Source of the DNA: Mixophyes australis
Lineage: Eukaryota > Chordata > Amphibia > Anura > Limnodynastidae
DNA: 64,000 nucleotides
Reading direction: 5' to 3'
NCBI GenBank assembly: GCA_036250195.1
Contig: JAVHZZ010000006.1
Location: forward strand, 75,571,869-75,635,868
The notes below the pieces were generated by a model. The model was not told where the DNA came from and searched no databases. It saw nothing but the letters and a program-made list of their open reading frames with translations. Positions 47,664 through 57,801 of this stretch are shown here, piece by piece. Every line of letters begins with the position of its first letter. The first letter of the stretch is position 1. The position numbers and the translations under genes were made by a program.

Positions 47664-48371
47664 CATACACCAAGGCCAGTCATGTGACACATTCTCCGCT
47701 TTTTAACCCGTATCAGATATCATCAATAAACTGTCCAACAGCTGTTTACAAGTAATACACAGTTGCAGTGGGTTGGAAGGTTAACACTGAAAAATGTATT
47801 TTAACACAATGGTCATAACTGAAATTTTACATTTTGGGGTTTAATGACCTTTAAAAGGTTTGAATTGATGCTGGAGGTGGCCCTGACCAGCTAGCAGGTT
47901 AGACTGTAATATGACATCAATTTGCACCATGCACATTTATGAAGCACACAGCAACCCACAAACCAAGTGCAAGATGGATTTTATGGGGATGATTCCAAAG
48001 ATGGCGAAGTGAGTGAACACCATGAAATGCTGGGTTAATATTCCAAAAATGCAATTTAAATTCAATCCAACATGAGTCACAATGTGTTTTCTTTGCTGAT
48101 TGTTGTATGTAATTCATTAAACCCACAAGTATTTAATTTGTTTGTAACAACATAAACATCTCAGGAACAGATTGAGCCAATGAACTGCCACAGACTGACT
48201 TGCCTATCCTCCTATGAAAACTGATTTTCTGCAATGTAAAGAGATTTGAAAACAAAACCTTTCTTAACAATTTAATAAGAGTTTCGTTTTTTTAATAACT
48301 TATTTTATACTTCATTAACTGTTCTGATATTTTTGTCTAAGCCTGTGCTGGTCTGTTCATATACCCTGAAC
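47664..48371. other. no supported feature
   Basis: Unassigned, up to the tail of the L2 LINE. Confidence 0.4.
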
Positions 48372-49750
48372 ATCCATCATCATCATTTATTTCATCATCA
48401 TTTATTTATATAGCGCCAACATATTCCGTAGCGCTTTACAATTGGGGACAAACATAATAAACTAATAAACAAACTGGGTAAAACAGACAAAGAGGTGAGA
48501 AGGCCCTGCTCGCAAGCTTACAATCTATGGGACAATGGGAGATTGACACATAAGGTTAAATCTACATTTTGCATTTTGGCCCAGCCAGACTGCAAAAAGG
48601 TAAAAGTGACTCATAAGCTAAATAATCCCGACACACAACAATGTTGGTCAGGGGGTAGTTGTCTTGTGTGAAATTGTGTAACAGGCTAAAGGTAGCGAGG
48701 TTAAGAGGGTTGCTGAGGAATATTATAAGCTTGTCTGAAGAGATAGGTTTTCAGAGAACGCTTGAAAGTTTGTAGACCAGAGGAGAGTCTTACTGTGCGA
48801 GGGAGAGAATTCCATAAAGTGGGTGCAGCCCGAAAAAAGTCCTGTAACCGGGAATAGGAGGATGTAATGAGGGTGGATGAGAGACGCAGATCTTGCGTAG
48901 AACAGAGTTGCCGAGTTGGGAGATATTTTGAGACAAGAGAGGAGATGTATGTTGGTGCAGCTTTGTTGATGGCCTTGTAGGTTAGTAAAAGTATTTTATA
49001 TTGGATTCGGTGCAAAACAGGCAGCCAGTGTAGAGACATGCAGAGTGATTCAACAGAGGAATAACGATGTGTAAGGAAAATCAGTCTTTCCGCAGCATGC
49101 AAAATAGATTGTAGGGGTTTGAGTCTGTTTTGGGGAAGACCAGTAAGGAGGGAATTGCAATAGTCGATGCGGGAGATGATAAGTGCATGAATTAAGGTTT
49201 TTGCAGTGTCTTGCGTGAGATATGTGCGAATTCTGGAAATGTTGTCTAGATGTATGTAGCAGGATTTAGATATAGAGTCAATGTGGGGAACAAAGGATAG
49301 GTGTGAGTCAAGGATAACACATAGGCAGCGAGCTTGTGGGGTGGGATTTATGGTCATGTTATCAACAGAGCTAGAAATGTCAGGTATGCTCTTGTTGGTG
49401 GGTGGGAATATTATTAACTCTGTTTTAGAAAGATTAAGTTTGAGTTGGCGAGAGGACATCCAAGATGATATGGCAGAAAGACAGTCAGTTACACGGGACA
49501 ACACAGATGTCGAGAGATCAGGAGAGGATAGATAGATATCCGCATAGAGATGATACTGAAAGCCAAAGGAACTTATTAGATTTCCAAGAGAAGCGGTATA
49601 GATAGAGAACAGCAGAGGACCTAGCACTGAGCCTTGTGGTACTCCAACTAATACCATGGAGATATATATATGAGCCAAGTGTGGTTTTGTGTAAAAGTGA
49701 CCTGACATGTGAGCAACGTTTATTTTCTGTAGCTGCCAATGACTGAGATT
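48372..49750 (-). mobile_element. L2-like LINE, 5'-truncated, damaged RT
   Basis: The best LINE copy in the window. Its minus-strand frame (48701-49708, 335 aa) starts near [18 protein letters not shown] (RT domain with the PQGS motif), then QYHLYAD followed directly by IYLSS. The usual YADDTQIYL has lost three residues, including one catalytic Asp. Then come [49 protein letters not shown] and [11 protein letters not shown]. The 3' UTR ends tagcgctttacaattgg (read on plus) with a CAT-repeat tail at 48372. The endonuclease and N-terminal RT are missing, so it cannot move. Confidence 0.88.
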
Positions 49751-51466
49751 TGAAGAGAGGGACTATACAACTGAACCTTTAAAGGATTGATTTTATGCCA
49801 GTTTGAAGAGACCATCTGGTACGCAGTTTATATTTCTATACCCTTTTTTTGGGCTGGTACACACGGGTGTCCTATATATCATAACTGTTGATTTCTGGGC
49901 ATATGTGTTTTTGCACGATAAGGAAGTCCCATAGGTGGTATATATCTCACAGGTGGTGTGATTACACATCCTGACAATACTACTCTATGTTGTATTCTGT
50001 TTCTTGCATTGTCCATTATTTTACCAACTGGGAGGAACAATTTATGAAGAGGATCCTCCTTATCTGACTAGACGACCTATCAATACCTTATGGTACGCAT
50101 GATATTACATCCATTTATACTATACAAGTGGTAATACACATTGAGGCGCCCTGCCTGTCTTCTGTTACAGTGTCTTCATTTCCGGATTAACCATCTGGCT
50201 ACAGGATATCGTGGCTGCCGCTCATACTTGAGCTATTTTACATCTGGAACTTTTCTGCTGCTTACTATATTACAATACTGTGACTACGTTGTGGTTGTGA
50301 GCGCCATTTTATATATCTGTTTGTTTGTTTTTTCATATATATATATATTTATTTTATTTTTTTTAACTGTGCCCATCCCCTCCCAAAAGTGCTGAAAGCA
50401 CTATCGCTCATATCCTAGGCTGGTAGTAACAATTTCAGGGGAACAAACAGTGTGGAAAAACAAGCACCGGAGTTGAGCAACAGATACTCCTCCCGCCAGG
50501 TGTATGTGTGACCACTACATAGGTAGCAAGTACATGAACACACCTTTACTGTACTTTGCCTATGTTGAAACACACCTTTCTTCTCCCATTCCACCTCTGT
50601 AAGTGTACAGAGTAGTAAGTGAAAGCTGCGTATGAGTCTGCAGAAAGTCTTACACTTACGAATTTTTCATACGTATGCGTAGATCGCAAATGGGTATGTC
50701 ACACAAAGAATTCCACATGAGGCTGGTATCTGTGTAAACTTTATAGAATACAATTTGGAGTAAATTGCATGTGTTAATTGTTGAAAGGATGAAAAAATCC
50801 TCCCCTTTTAGTGTCTATAAATGAAAACAACTATGGTACCAAAAGAACGTCCTATACGTTCCAAAAAATATATAAAATTCATTAGGGTAAAGAAAAAAAA
50901 AGAAAAAAGTTATTACTGCAAACCCAGTAACTACACTAAATAATGAAAATTGGCCTGGACTACATCGGACCTCTGAAGCTTAAAGGGTTAAGGCACTAAT
51001 AAGCCTTTCTCCTGGTATTCCAAACAGAAAGCCTTGTTGCATGTATATATATGTATATATATGCAAAAGAGCTCCAAATCACAAACATAGCTACTTCATT
51101 AGTGTCTGGACTTACAATTGTGATCTCTTGCTCATGGTGGGCTTTGTTCAAGTTCCTAGCAGCATTGTCACATGGTCTCCCCCATGAGCTTCCAATGGGC
51201 TGAATGGGTAACTCACAGGGAAGGATATTTGCCAATGGATCAGATAAAAAAACATCTCATTCTCCCTATATTACTTTCCTTCACCAAAAACTAAATTGTA
51301 CTGAATACTTTTATTGTCTCCTGGCTGAGTTAGTCAGTATACATATGTTTACTTTATACATATGTTTATTTATTTATGTTTTTGCTATTAGTTTTCTACA
51401 ACAGAGTTGCTCAACATTCTCCTCAGAGGTTATGTTTTTAGGCTGTCTCCAAGGTTTGAGCACATA
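49751..51466. other. unclassified, probably old repeat
   Basis: 49850-50420 has phrases (attgaggcgcc near 50141, gtgagcgccattttatatat near 50298) that look like a dispersed element, but no ends were found. The rest is AT-rich and unassigned. Confidence 0.3.
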
Positions 51467-51679
51467 GGGGCATATTCAATTGTGAGCGTTACTCACAAAA
51501 GTAACGCGCCCCGCGCACTATTACCGTCATAGTAATAGTGCGCATAAATACCGTTATTACGGTACATTTCACGCTGGATTTCGGTTCAGGGAGCTGCGAG
51601 CTGAAATCCGGCTTAGTCTTACCGTAATAACGGTAATACTTTTTCCGCGGCGGAAACCGGCAACAATTGAATATGCCCC
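51467..51679. mobile_element. MITE, GGGGCATATTCAATTG ends
   Basis: 213 bp; ggggcatattcaattg faces caattgaatatgcccc. It is flanked by ata on both sides (51464-51466, 51680-51682). Same termini as the element at 32533. The inside holds further palindromes (taccgttattacggta). Confidence 0.85.
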
Positions 51680-52499
51680 ATAGAATAATAACTGACAATG
51701 TCCATTAATTTGTTCCACCAAGCATAGCTAAATGAATACTCAAAACAAGACTTATTTGGGGTACTTAACTAGAGGTAGAATCACTAGACTAGTTTTTCCT
51801 TCTAAGGAACCCAATAGATTTCCTTAATTATGCCCATCACACCTATACTTACTCAGGGGCATTTGGTACTTTAGATGGGGGTTCAGGTGGAACTTGCACC
51901 ATAACAATTGACACCTTTTACTTAGGATTGAGCAAAAAGAGTATATTTGGATTTTGTATGTCATTATATGTATAATATAATATATAAGATAATTATAATC
52001 ATAGTGTTTGAACATGTTCATACCCTGGTTATCTATAAGAGACTAGGCTTTAATTTTCTTTTAAAGTTTGAAATGTTTCTATATTAGGTTCTATAAAAAC
52101 ATTCTACTTGAATAGTACCACTTCCATTACACATTCTACTTAGGTCAAACTACTAAATGCATAGTATATGCATACACCAGATTTTTGTGTGGCACTGGTA
52201 TATCATGGGGACCTCAGCAAATGAGCTCAGCTTTGAGTATCAATGTACTATTCCCTGTGGCTGAGTAGGTCCACTGTAGCATGAGTTTCCACTCTTTTCA
52301 CCAGCATCTACTATACCACGGCTACCAGGTTTCGAAAGTGCTTCCAGTGATTGAACGTGTGCTCTTGCACAAAGACCCAAAGGAGACACACCAGGCAGTG
52401 AGTGACAGCCAGTATCCCGGAGGGGAGGAATGTCCCTGGCAATCTGGGGAGTGGGTCTGTAGCCTGCTGCCACGAGGGCCAATGTACATCATGACTTGA
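51680..52499. other. no supported feature
   Basis: AT-rich. A 72-codon ORF at 52281-52499 shows no family motif. Confidence 0.35.
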
Positions 52500-52789
52500 A
52501 TATGAATTAGGGATGTGCACCGGCGACTTTTGGTGTCTCGTGTTTTGTGTTTTGGATTCGGATTTTCGTGATGTTTTGGGTTCGGATTTGTTTCGCAAAA
52601 CACCTGCCGAAAGGTTTTGGTTCGGATTTAAGGTTTTGGATTTTTTTTGGAAAAAAGCATAAAAAGTTCAAGAATAAAGTTTTTGGGCTTATTTTCACTC
52701 CTACGCTATTATTAACCTCAATAACATTCAATAACAATCATTTCCACTAATTTACAGTGTATTCTGAACACCTCACAATATTGTTATTA

Positions 52790-52871
52790 GTCCAAAACGT
52801 TGCAACGAGGTTTCTTTCTGGACTGCGTAGTGGAGTGGTCCCCACAATATAATTTAAAAACCCTGAACTTG
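52790..52871. repeat. left remnant of the hAT minisatellite
   Basis: ctggactgcgtagtggagtgg...acaatataatttaaaaaccctgaacttg is one unit of the array that resumes after the retrotransposon at 58420. It shows where the insertion split the array. Confidence 0.9.
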
Positions 52872-52911
52872 TGTCAGGCGCCGTCCGCACGGCCGCCTGA
52901 CTGTGTGATCG

Positions 52912-53008
52912 CGCGTCTGGTTGCTAGGCAACCAGACGCGTCATTTCCGGATTCTCGGCCGCCTGACCTCTGCTAGACAGCGCGACCCGTTGCTAGGCAA
53001 CGGGACGC
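52912..53008. promoter_or_regulatory. two X-box-like palindromes in U3
   Basis: cgcgtctggttgc-tag-gcaaccagacgcg has perfect 13-bp arms. gcgacccgttgc-tag-gcaacgggacgc has 12-bp arms with one mismatch. The shared GTTGCTAGGCAAC core resembles the RFX-factor X-box (GTTGCC...GGCAAC). Binding is inferred only. Confidence 0.4.
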
Positions 53009-53071
53009 TATAAGTGATTCCGGCGCTGAGGATGACAGCGCTGCAGCGCTGATTCTATTGGAGCACTCCAG

Positions 53072-53079
53072 TATTTAAA
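53072..53079 (+). promoter_or_regulatory. TATA box of the 5' LTR
   Basis: tatttaaa, 31 bp before gccagagtat (53103), the sequence complementary to the PBS. This spacing puts the RNA start where self-priming needs it. The equivalent in the 3' LTR is at 57965. Confidence 0.7.
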
Positions 53080-53528
53080 CTTTCTCTGGCCCTCCTACCA
53101 GTGCCAGAGTATCAGGTCTTCCTGCCTCCAGCGTTTCTGTGTACCAGTTGCTATATTGTTCCTGACCTTCCTCGTGCTGCCTGTGACCCTTTTGACCCGG
53201 ACCGTTTGACCACCCCTATCTGGATTCTGCCTTGTACTGCGCTCCCTGAAGATTACCGACTCGGCTTGCCTGACCATTCTTCTGGATTTCCCTTTTGTAC
53301 CTCCTCTACCTGAACGTTGCTGAACCGGCCTGTCTGACACCCCCTTGTATCTCGCTGTGGACTCTAGGAAGGACCGCGACCTGCGTGTCCCTGCAGCGGA
53401 GTCCATACTTCCTTGCGGGGGTTCCTGGTGAATACCAGGGGCACGTTAGACTCCGCGCCTTCCTCTGAGTTGCGCCAACAACAGCAGGTACCTTCTACCA
53501 GTCATACACCCACTACAGTCGTGACAGT

Positions 53529-53538
53529 ATACTCTGGC
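53529..53538 (+). other. self-priming primer-binding site
   Basis: atactctggc starts 2 nt after the LTR. It is the exact reverse complement of gccagagtat at 53103-53112, the expected 5' end of the transcript. I did not find a convincing tRNA match. Tf1 and vertebrate sushi elements prime reverse transcription with the 5' end of their own RNA. Confidence 0.72.
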
Positions 53539-53539
53539 C

Positions 53540-54484
53540 ATGACAACGGAGGGGTCTGGTGAACCGTCTGCTCGTGACCTACTCCTGCATTTGGCCCAAC
53601 GAGTGGAGCAACAAGAAGCAGCCCAAGCGCATCTTCTACAATGTGTCCAAGGGATTGCTACCCGCTTCGATACATTTCAGAATGCTGCACCCGCTACACC
53701 AGCCATAACCTCTGCGGCATCCACAGCATCCAGCGTGGTTACGGTCTCTACAGCGGCCTCCGGTGTACGCATCCCGACACCCGAAAAGTTTGACGGTGAT
53801 CCCAAGAAGTGCAGGGGCTTTCTGAACCAATGTGCCATCCAATTTGAGTGCAACCCAGGGGCCTTTCCTTCGGAACGCACCAAAGTAGCTTTTCTCATCT
53901 CCCTCCTCAGTGGTCAAGCTCTTGCCTGGGCCTCACCTTTATGGGAACAAGGGGGTCCACTTCTTCATAACTCCAACTCTTTCATTGAAGCTTTCAGGAG
54001 AGTCTTCGATGATCCCGGAAGAGTTGCTTCTGCAGCTACCAGCTTGTTAAACCTCCGCCAAGGTGACCTGTCCGTAGGGCAATACGCAGTTCAATTCCGA
54101 ACCCTGGCTTCCGAGTTAAAATGGAATAACGAAGCACTGGTGGCAACCTTTTGGCAAGGTCTGGTGGACCGGATTAAGGATGAGTTAATTTCCAGAGAAC
54201 TCCCGGCTGAGTTAGATTCTCTCATCTCCATGTGCATCAAGGTGGATTTGCGTTATCAAGAGCGCACGCAGGAACGCTCTCCTGGCAAACGGTTCATACC
54301 ACGGCTAGCACCCCAGTTCCAAAATCCCATCCTGCCAGTGGACGAACCAATGCAAGTAGGACGCTCTAAATTATCCCTTGAAGAGAGGGAGAGACGCTTC
54401 AAACAACGCCTGTGTCTGTATTGTGGAGATCCGGGACACCTGCTAAGAGTTTGTCCCAAGAAACCGGGAAACTCTTCCTCCTAA
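53540..54484 (+). CDS. gag: Gag of chromovirus, 314 aa
   Basis: Forms the virus-like particle and packages element RNA. The ATG at 53540 lies directly after the PBS and is the first Met of the frame. Residues about 8-35 are Q/A/E-rich and probably helical. Residues about 80-240 match the retrotransposon Gag capsid fold (FLISLLSGQALAWASPLWE, FIEAFRRVFDD, LRQGDLSVGQYAVQFRTLA). One zinc knuckle near the end (C-L-Y-C-G-D-P-G-H-x4-C, CX2CX4HX4C) binds RNA. The last codons overlap pol in the -1 frame; the stop is at 54482-54484. No truncation. The sushi-type Gag is the ancestor of mammalian PEG10/RTL proteins. Confidence 0.93.
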   Translation: MTTEGSGEPSARDLLLHLAQRVEQQEAAQAHLLQCVQGIATRFDTFQNAAPATPAITSAASTASSVVTVSTAASGVRIPTPEKFDGDPKKCRGFLNQCAIQFECNPGAFPSERTKVAFLISLLSGQALAWASPLWEQGGPLLHNSNSFIEAFRRVFDDPGRVASAATSLLNLRQGDLSVGQYAVQFRTLASELKWNNEALVATFWQGLVDRIKDELISRELPAELDSLISMCIKVDLRYQERTQERSPGKRFIPRLAPQFQNPILPVDEPMQVGRSKLSLEERERRFKQRLCLYCGDPGHLLRVCPKKPGNSSS

Positions 54485-57400
54485 ACGGTGGCGGGGAGGC
54501 CGTTTTAGGAGAATCCACAGTTGCTCCCTATTCTAAAGAAAATTCTCCAGAATTTCAGATGGCTGTCATCCTGAGCACCCCCAAGGGTACTTTTCCCACC
54601 ACGGCCTTTGTGGACTCCGGCTCCTCCGGGAACTTCATTTCGGCGGATCTAGCTTCGCAGCTCCAAATACCTCTGAGCCCGTTGCCCCAACCGTTATCTC
54701 TGACGGCAGTCGACGGAAGTCGTGTCACTCACGGCTCCATCTCCTCCGTGACTTCTCCTGTTCGGTTGAGGGTAGGAGTACTTCACAGCGAAATGATCCA
54801 ACTTTTGGTGTTGCCGAGGTCCATTAATCCCCTCATCTTGGGGCTACCATGGCTGAGAAGACATTCTCCTCAGATGGATTGGGACCACGCTCAAGTTATG
54901 TCGTGGGGTGAAGGTTGTCGCTTTGAATGTCTGTCTAGAGTCTTGCCTCCTAAATGTCAAGTAATGGCTCATTCTGAACTAACCCACCTTCCTGAGGCCT
55001 ATATGGAATTCCAGGATGTATTCAGTAAAGTGGAAGCGGAGATCTTGCCTCCTCATCGTCCCTGGGATTGCGCTATTGTTTTATCTCCTGACCAACCCAT
55101 CCCCAAAGGGCGGACCTACCCTTTATCTCGTCCAGAGACGTCAGCCATGTCTCAATATATTTCAGAAAACCTGAAACGGGGATTTATCCGCAAATCTACT
55201 TCCCCAGCGGGTGCAGGATTTTTTTTTGTTAAGAAGAAGGATGGGTCTCTTCGGCCTTGTATTGATTATCGTCCTCTCAACCGCATCACTGTCAAAAATC
55301 GATATCCACTACCTCTCATCTCCGACCTCTTTGACAAACTCAGTGGATCTCAAATCTTTTCCAAACTAGATCTCCGTGGGGCCTATAATTTGATTCGCAT
55401 CAAAGAAGGAGACGAATGGAAAACGGCCTTTAACACCAGAGATGGACATTTCGAGTACCTGGTGATGCCCTTCGGCCTCTGCAACGCCCCAGCCATCTTC
55501 CAAACCTTCGTTAACGATATCTTTCATGACCTGTTATACACTTCTGTGGTAGTATATCTAGACGATATATTAATATTTTCTAAAGATCTGAAGACTCATC
55601 GGGAACAAGTAAAGGAGGTCTTACGTAGACTTCGGGAACATCACCTCTATTGCAAGCTGGAGAAATGTGTGTTTGAGATTAGTCAGGTATCTTTTCTTGG
55701 TTTCATCGTGTCGGGTCATGGTCTTTGTATGGATCCCACCAAGGTGTCAGCTATTCTGGACTGGCCTCAGCCACAAGGCCTTAAAGCTATTCAAAGGTTC
55801 ATCGGCTTTGCAAACTATTATCGCCAATTTATTCAGGGATTCTCCACCATTATAGCCCCCATTACAGCGTTAACCAGGAGGACTGCCAACCCTAGGGTCT
55901 GGTCTTCGGAGGCCATGTCTGCCTTCATAACGTTAAAGAAAGCATTCTCTTCAGCCCCAGTTCTGTCCCAGCCAGATCAAGAACGACCTTTCTTCCTAGA
56001 GGTAGATGCATCCTCAGTAGGCATTGGGGCGGTGCTTTTTCAAGAGTCTCCGGCTGGCTCACACAACCCGTGTGGGTTTTTCTCCAGACGATTTCTTCCA
56101 AGCGAATGTAATTATGGAATAGGGGACAAGGAATTACTGGCCATCAAGGCGGCTCTGGAGGAGTGGCGACATCTGTTGGAGGGGGCTATATTTCCTGTTA
56201 CTGTGTTTACCGACCATCGGAATCTAGTGTTCATTCAAGAGGCTCGTTGCCTTAATCCTCGGCAAGCCCGCTGGGCATCCTTCTTTGCTCGATTTGACAT
56301 GAAGCTCACATTCTGCCCGGGAGCCAAGAATGGACGTGCTGATGCATTATCTCGCTCATTTGATGATTCCGATCGTTTAAGACCATTGGTTCCGCAGCAT
56401 ATTATTGATCCTTCTAATATCGTAGCCCTTACTAGGACCAAAACGTCCTCTCCTCCTCCAGGCCGGTCATTTGTGGAACCCCATCTCCGATTCAAGACCC
56501 TGCAGTGGGCTCATTCATCCCGCATTGCCGGCCATGCTGGAGTAAAGAAGACAACATCGCTGCTTTGCCGACGCTTCTGGTGGCCTAATGTACGTGCCGA
56601 TGTTGAGAGATTTATTGCTTCCTGCACTACCTGTGCTCAACACAAAACTTGTAGAAGAGTCCCGGCAGGCCTTCTTCGTCCACTTCCTATCCCCGATGCT
56701 CCTTGGGAAAGTGTGGCCATGGATTTTATCACAGACCTACCCCTCAGTGCAGGGTTTACCACTATCTGGGTGGTTATTGATCGATTTTCGAAGATGGCAC
56801 ATTTTATTCCTCTAACTGGACTGCCCACGGCCAGTCGTCTGGCAGATATCTTTATCAAGGAGATATTCAGACTACATGGGTGCCCGAAGGAGATCATTTC
56901 GGACCGCGGAGTCCAATTTACATCCCAGTTTTGGAGAACCTTTTGTAAGAGAGTAAACATAGAATTGAAATTCTCTTCGGGATACCATCCGCAAACCAAC
57001 GGACAGACGGAGCGAATCAATCAGGATCTCGAGACATTCCTCCGCTGTTTTACCTCCGACAACCAAAATAAATGGTCTCAATTCCTTCCTTGGGCGGAGT
57101 TCTCCCATAATCAACACATTCATGAGTCTACCGGATTCTCTCCGTTCTTTATTGTATACGGAAGTCACCCTGTGTTTCCGGATCCTTTTCCAGTGTCCTC
57201 TTCACCGGTTCCAGCCGTAGATACTCTTTATCGGGAATTTTCTCTCATTTGGGCTAAGACTAAGACGGCCTTACTCAAGGCTACTCAGCATCACAAGATC
57301 TTTGCAGATCGTCATCGGAGGGCCACTCCTCTCTTAAAGGTGGGAGATCAGGTATGGCTATCCACCCGGGACCTAAGACTAAAGGTCCCTTCTATGAAGA

Positions 57401-57801
57401 TGGCTCCTCGATTTATTGGCCCGTACACCATCATGCAAGTCATTAATCCTGTATGCTTCAAATTGAAACTTCCTCCTTCTCTGAGATGTCATAATACTTT
57501 TCATGTCTCATTACTACGACCACTGGTACTCAATAAATTCTATCGACCTCCCGGTCGTCCCCCACCAATACAAACCTCTTCTGGAACTGAATTCGAAGTC
57601 AGTCGGATCTTGGCTTCTCGCATTCTTCGTGGCAAACAGCAATTTCTGGTCCATTGGAAAGGATTTGGCCCAGAGGAGAGATCATGGGTGGACAAGCAGG
57701 ACCTTCACGCTCCTAGAATTCTCAAGAAGTTCCTTCAAACAGGAGGAGGAAGAGGAGGGTATACTGTCAGGCGCCGTCCGCACGGCCGCCTGACTGTGTG
57801 A
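54412..57801 (+). CDS. pol: Pol: protease-RT-RNase H-integrase-chromodomain
   Basis: An open frame of 1,129 codons in -1 relative to gag. Its internal ATG (54412) is probably unused; ribosomes should enter at about 54472 by frameshifting. Protease: FVDSGSSG (Asp68) and LGLPWL. RT: FSKLDLRGAY (Asp320) and YLDD (384-385). RNase H: Asp532, Glu574, Asp601, Asp644. Integrase: zinc site H701/H708 and C738/C741, then core D771, D831, E867 (D-D-35-E). C-terminal chromodomain about 1061-1100 (VSRILASRI, FLVHWKGFGPEERSWV), which in chromoviruses steers integration to marked chromatin. The frame ends 37 bp inside the 3' LTR. No stops or missing catalytic residues. Confidence 0.95.
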   Translation: MSVLWRSGTPAKSLSQETGKLFLLNGGGEAVLGESTVAPYSKENSPEFQMAVILSTPKGTFPTTAFVDSGSSGNFISADLASQLQIPLSPLPQPLSLTAVDGSRVTHGSISSVTSPVRLRVGVLHSEMIQLLVLPRSINPLILGLPWLRRHSPQMDWDHAQVMSWGEGCRFECLSRVLPPKCQVMAHSELTHLPEAYMEFQDVFSKVEAEILPPHRPWDCAIVLSPDQPIPKGRTYPLSRPETSAMSQYISENLKRGFIRKSTSPAGAGFFFVKKKDGSLRPCIDYRPLNRITVKNRYPLPLISDLFDKLSGSQIFSKLDLRGAYNLIRIKEGDEWKTAFNTRDGHFEYLVMPFGLCNAPAIFQTFVNDIFHDLLYTSVVVYLDDILIFSKDLKTHREQVKEVLRRLREHHLYCKLEKCVFEISQVSFLGFIVSGHGLCMDPTKVSAILDWPQPQGLKAIQRFIGFANYYRQFIQGFSTIIAPITALTRRTANPRVWSSEAMSAFITLKKAFSSAPVLSQPDQERPFFLEVDASSVGIGAVLFQESPAGSHNPCGFFSRRFLPSECNYGIGDKELLAIKAALEEWRHLLEGAIFPVTVFTDHRNLVFIQEARCLNPRQARWASFFARFDMKLTFCPGAKNGRADALSRSFDDSDRLRPLVPQHIIDPSNIVALTRTKTSSPPPGRSFVEPHLRFKTLQWAHSSRIAGHAGVKKTTSLLCRRFWWPNVRADVERFIASCTTCAQHKTCRRVPAGLLRPLPIPDAPWESVAMDFITDLPLSAGFTTIWVVIDRFSKMAHFIPLTGLPTASRLADIFIKEIFRLHGCPKEIISDRGVQFTSQFWRTFCKRVNIELKFSSGYHPQTNGQTERINQDLETFLRCFTSDNQNKWSQFLPWAEFSHNQHIHESTGFSPFFIVYGSHPVFPDPFPVSSSPVPAVDTLYREFSLIWAKTKTALLKATQHHKIFADRHRRATPLLKVGDQVWLSTRDLRLKVPSMKMAPRFIGPYTIMQVINPVCFKLKLPPSLRCHNTFHVSLLRPLVLNKFYRPPGRPPPIQTSSGTEFEVSRILASRILRGKQQFLVHWKGFGPEERSWVDKQDLHAPRILKKFLQTGGGRGGYTVRRRPHGRLTV
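54466..54511 (+). promoter_or_regulatory. -1 frameshift site with stem-loop
   Basis: The slippery heptamer GGGAAAC at 54466-54472 is in the right register (G GGA AAC in the gag frame). After 5 nt, ctcctaaacgg (54478-54488) pairs with ccgttttaggag (54500-54511): 11 pairs, one bulged T, 11-nt loop. The -1 frame then reads into pol with no stop. The gag stop lies within the stem. PEG10 uses the same heptamer. Confidence 0.88.
57741..57759 (+). other. polypurine tract
   Basis: aggaggaggaagaggaggg, all purine, primes plus-strand DNA. It lies inside the pol frame (GGGRGG codons). Five bases (tatac) separate it from the 3' LTR, which is unusual. Confidence 0.8.

Larger units (their letters stand above)
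52872..53526 (+). repeat. 5' LTR
   Basis: 655 bp, TG...CA. U3 holds two hairpins with a GTTGC-TAG-GCAAC core (52912-52940 and 52982-53008), a 16-bp palindrome cagcgctgcagcgctg (53036-53051), an inverted CCAAT (attgg, 53057) and a TATA box (53072). R probably starts at about 53101-53103. A 103-codon minus-strand ORF in it also occurs in the other LTR and is not thought to be a gene. Confidence 0.96.

Noticed and set aside
53095..53406. 103-aa minus-strand ORF, also at 57988-58299
   Set aside because: Identical in both LTRs, antisense to U3/R, no family motif; it is LTR sequence.
53527..53545. tRNA-primed PBS (TGGCCATGAC at 53535)
   Set aside because: The TGG is 8 nt from the LTR and I can match no tRNA 3' end; the self-priming match right next to the LTR is exact.
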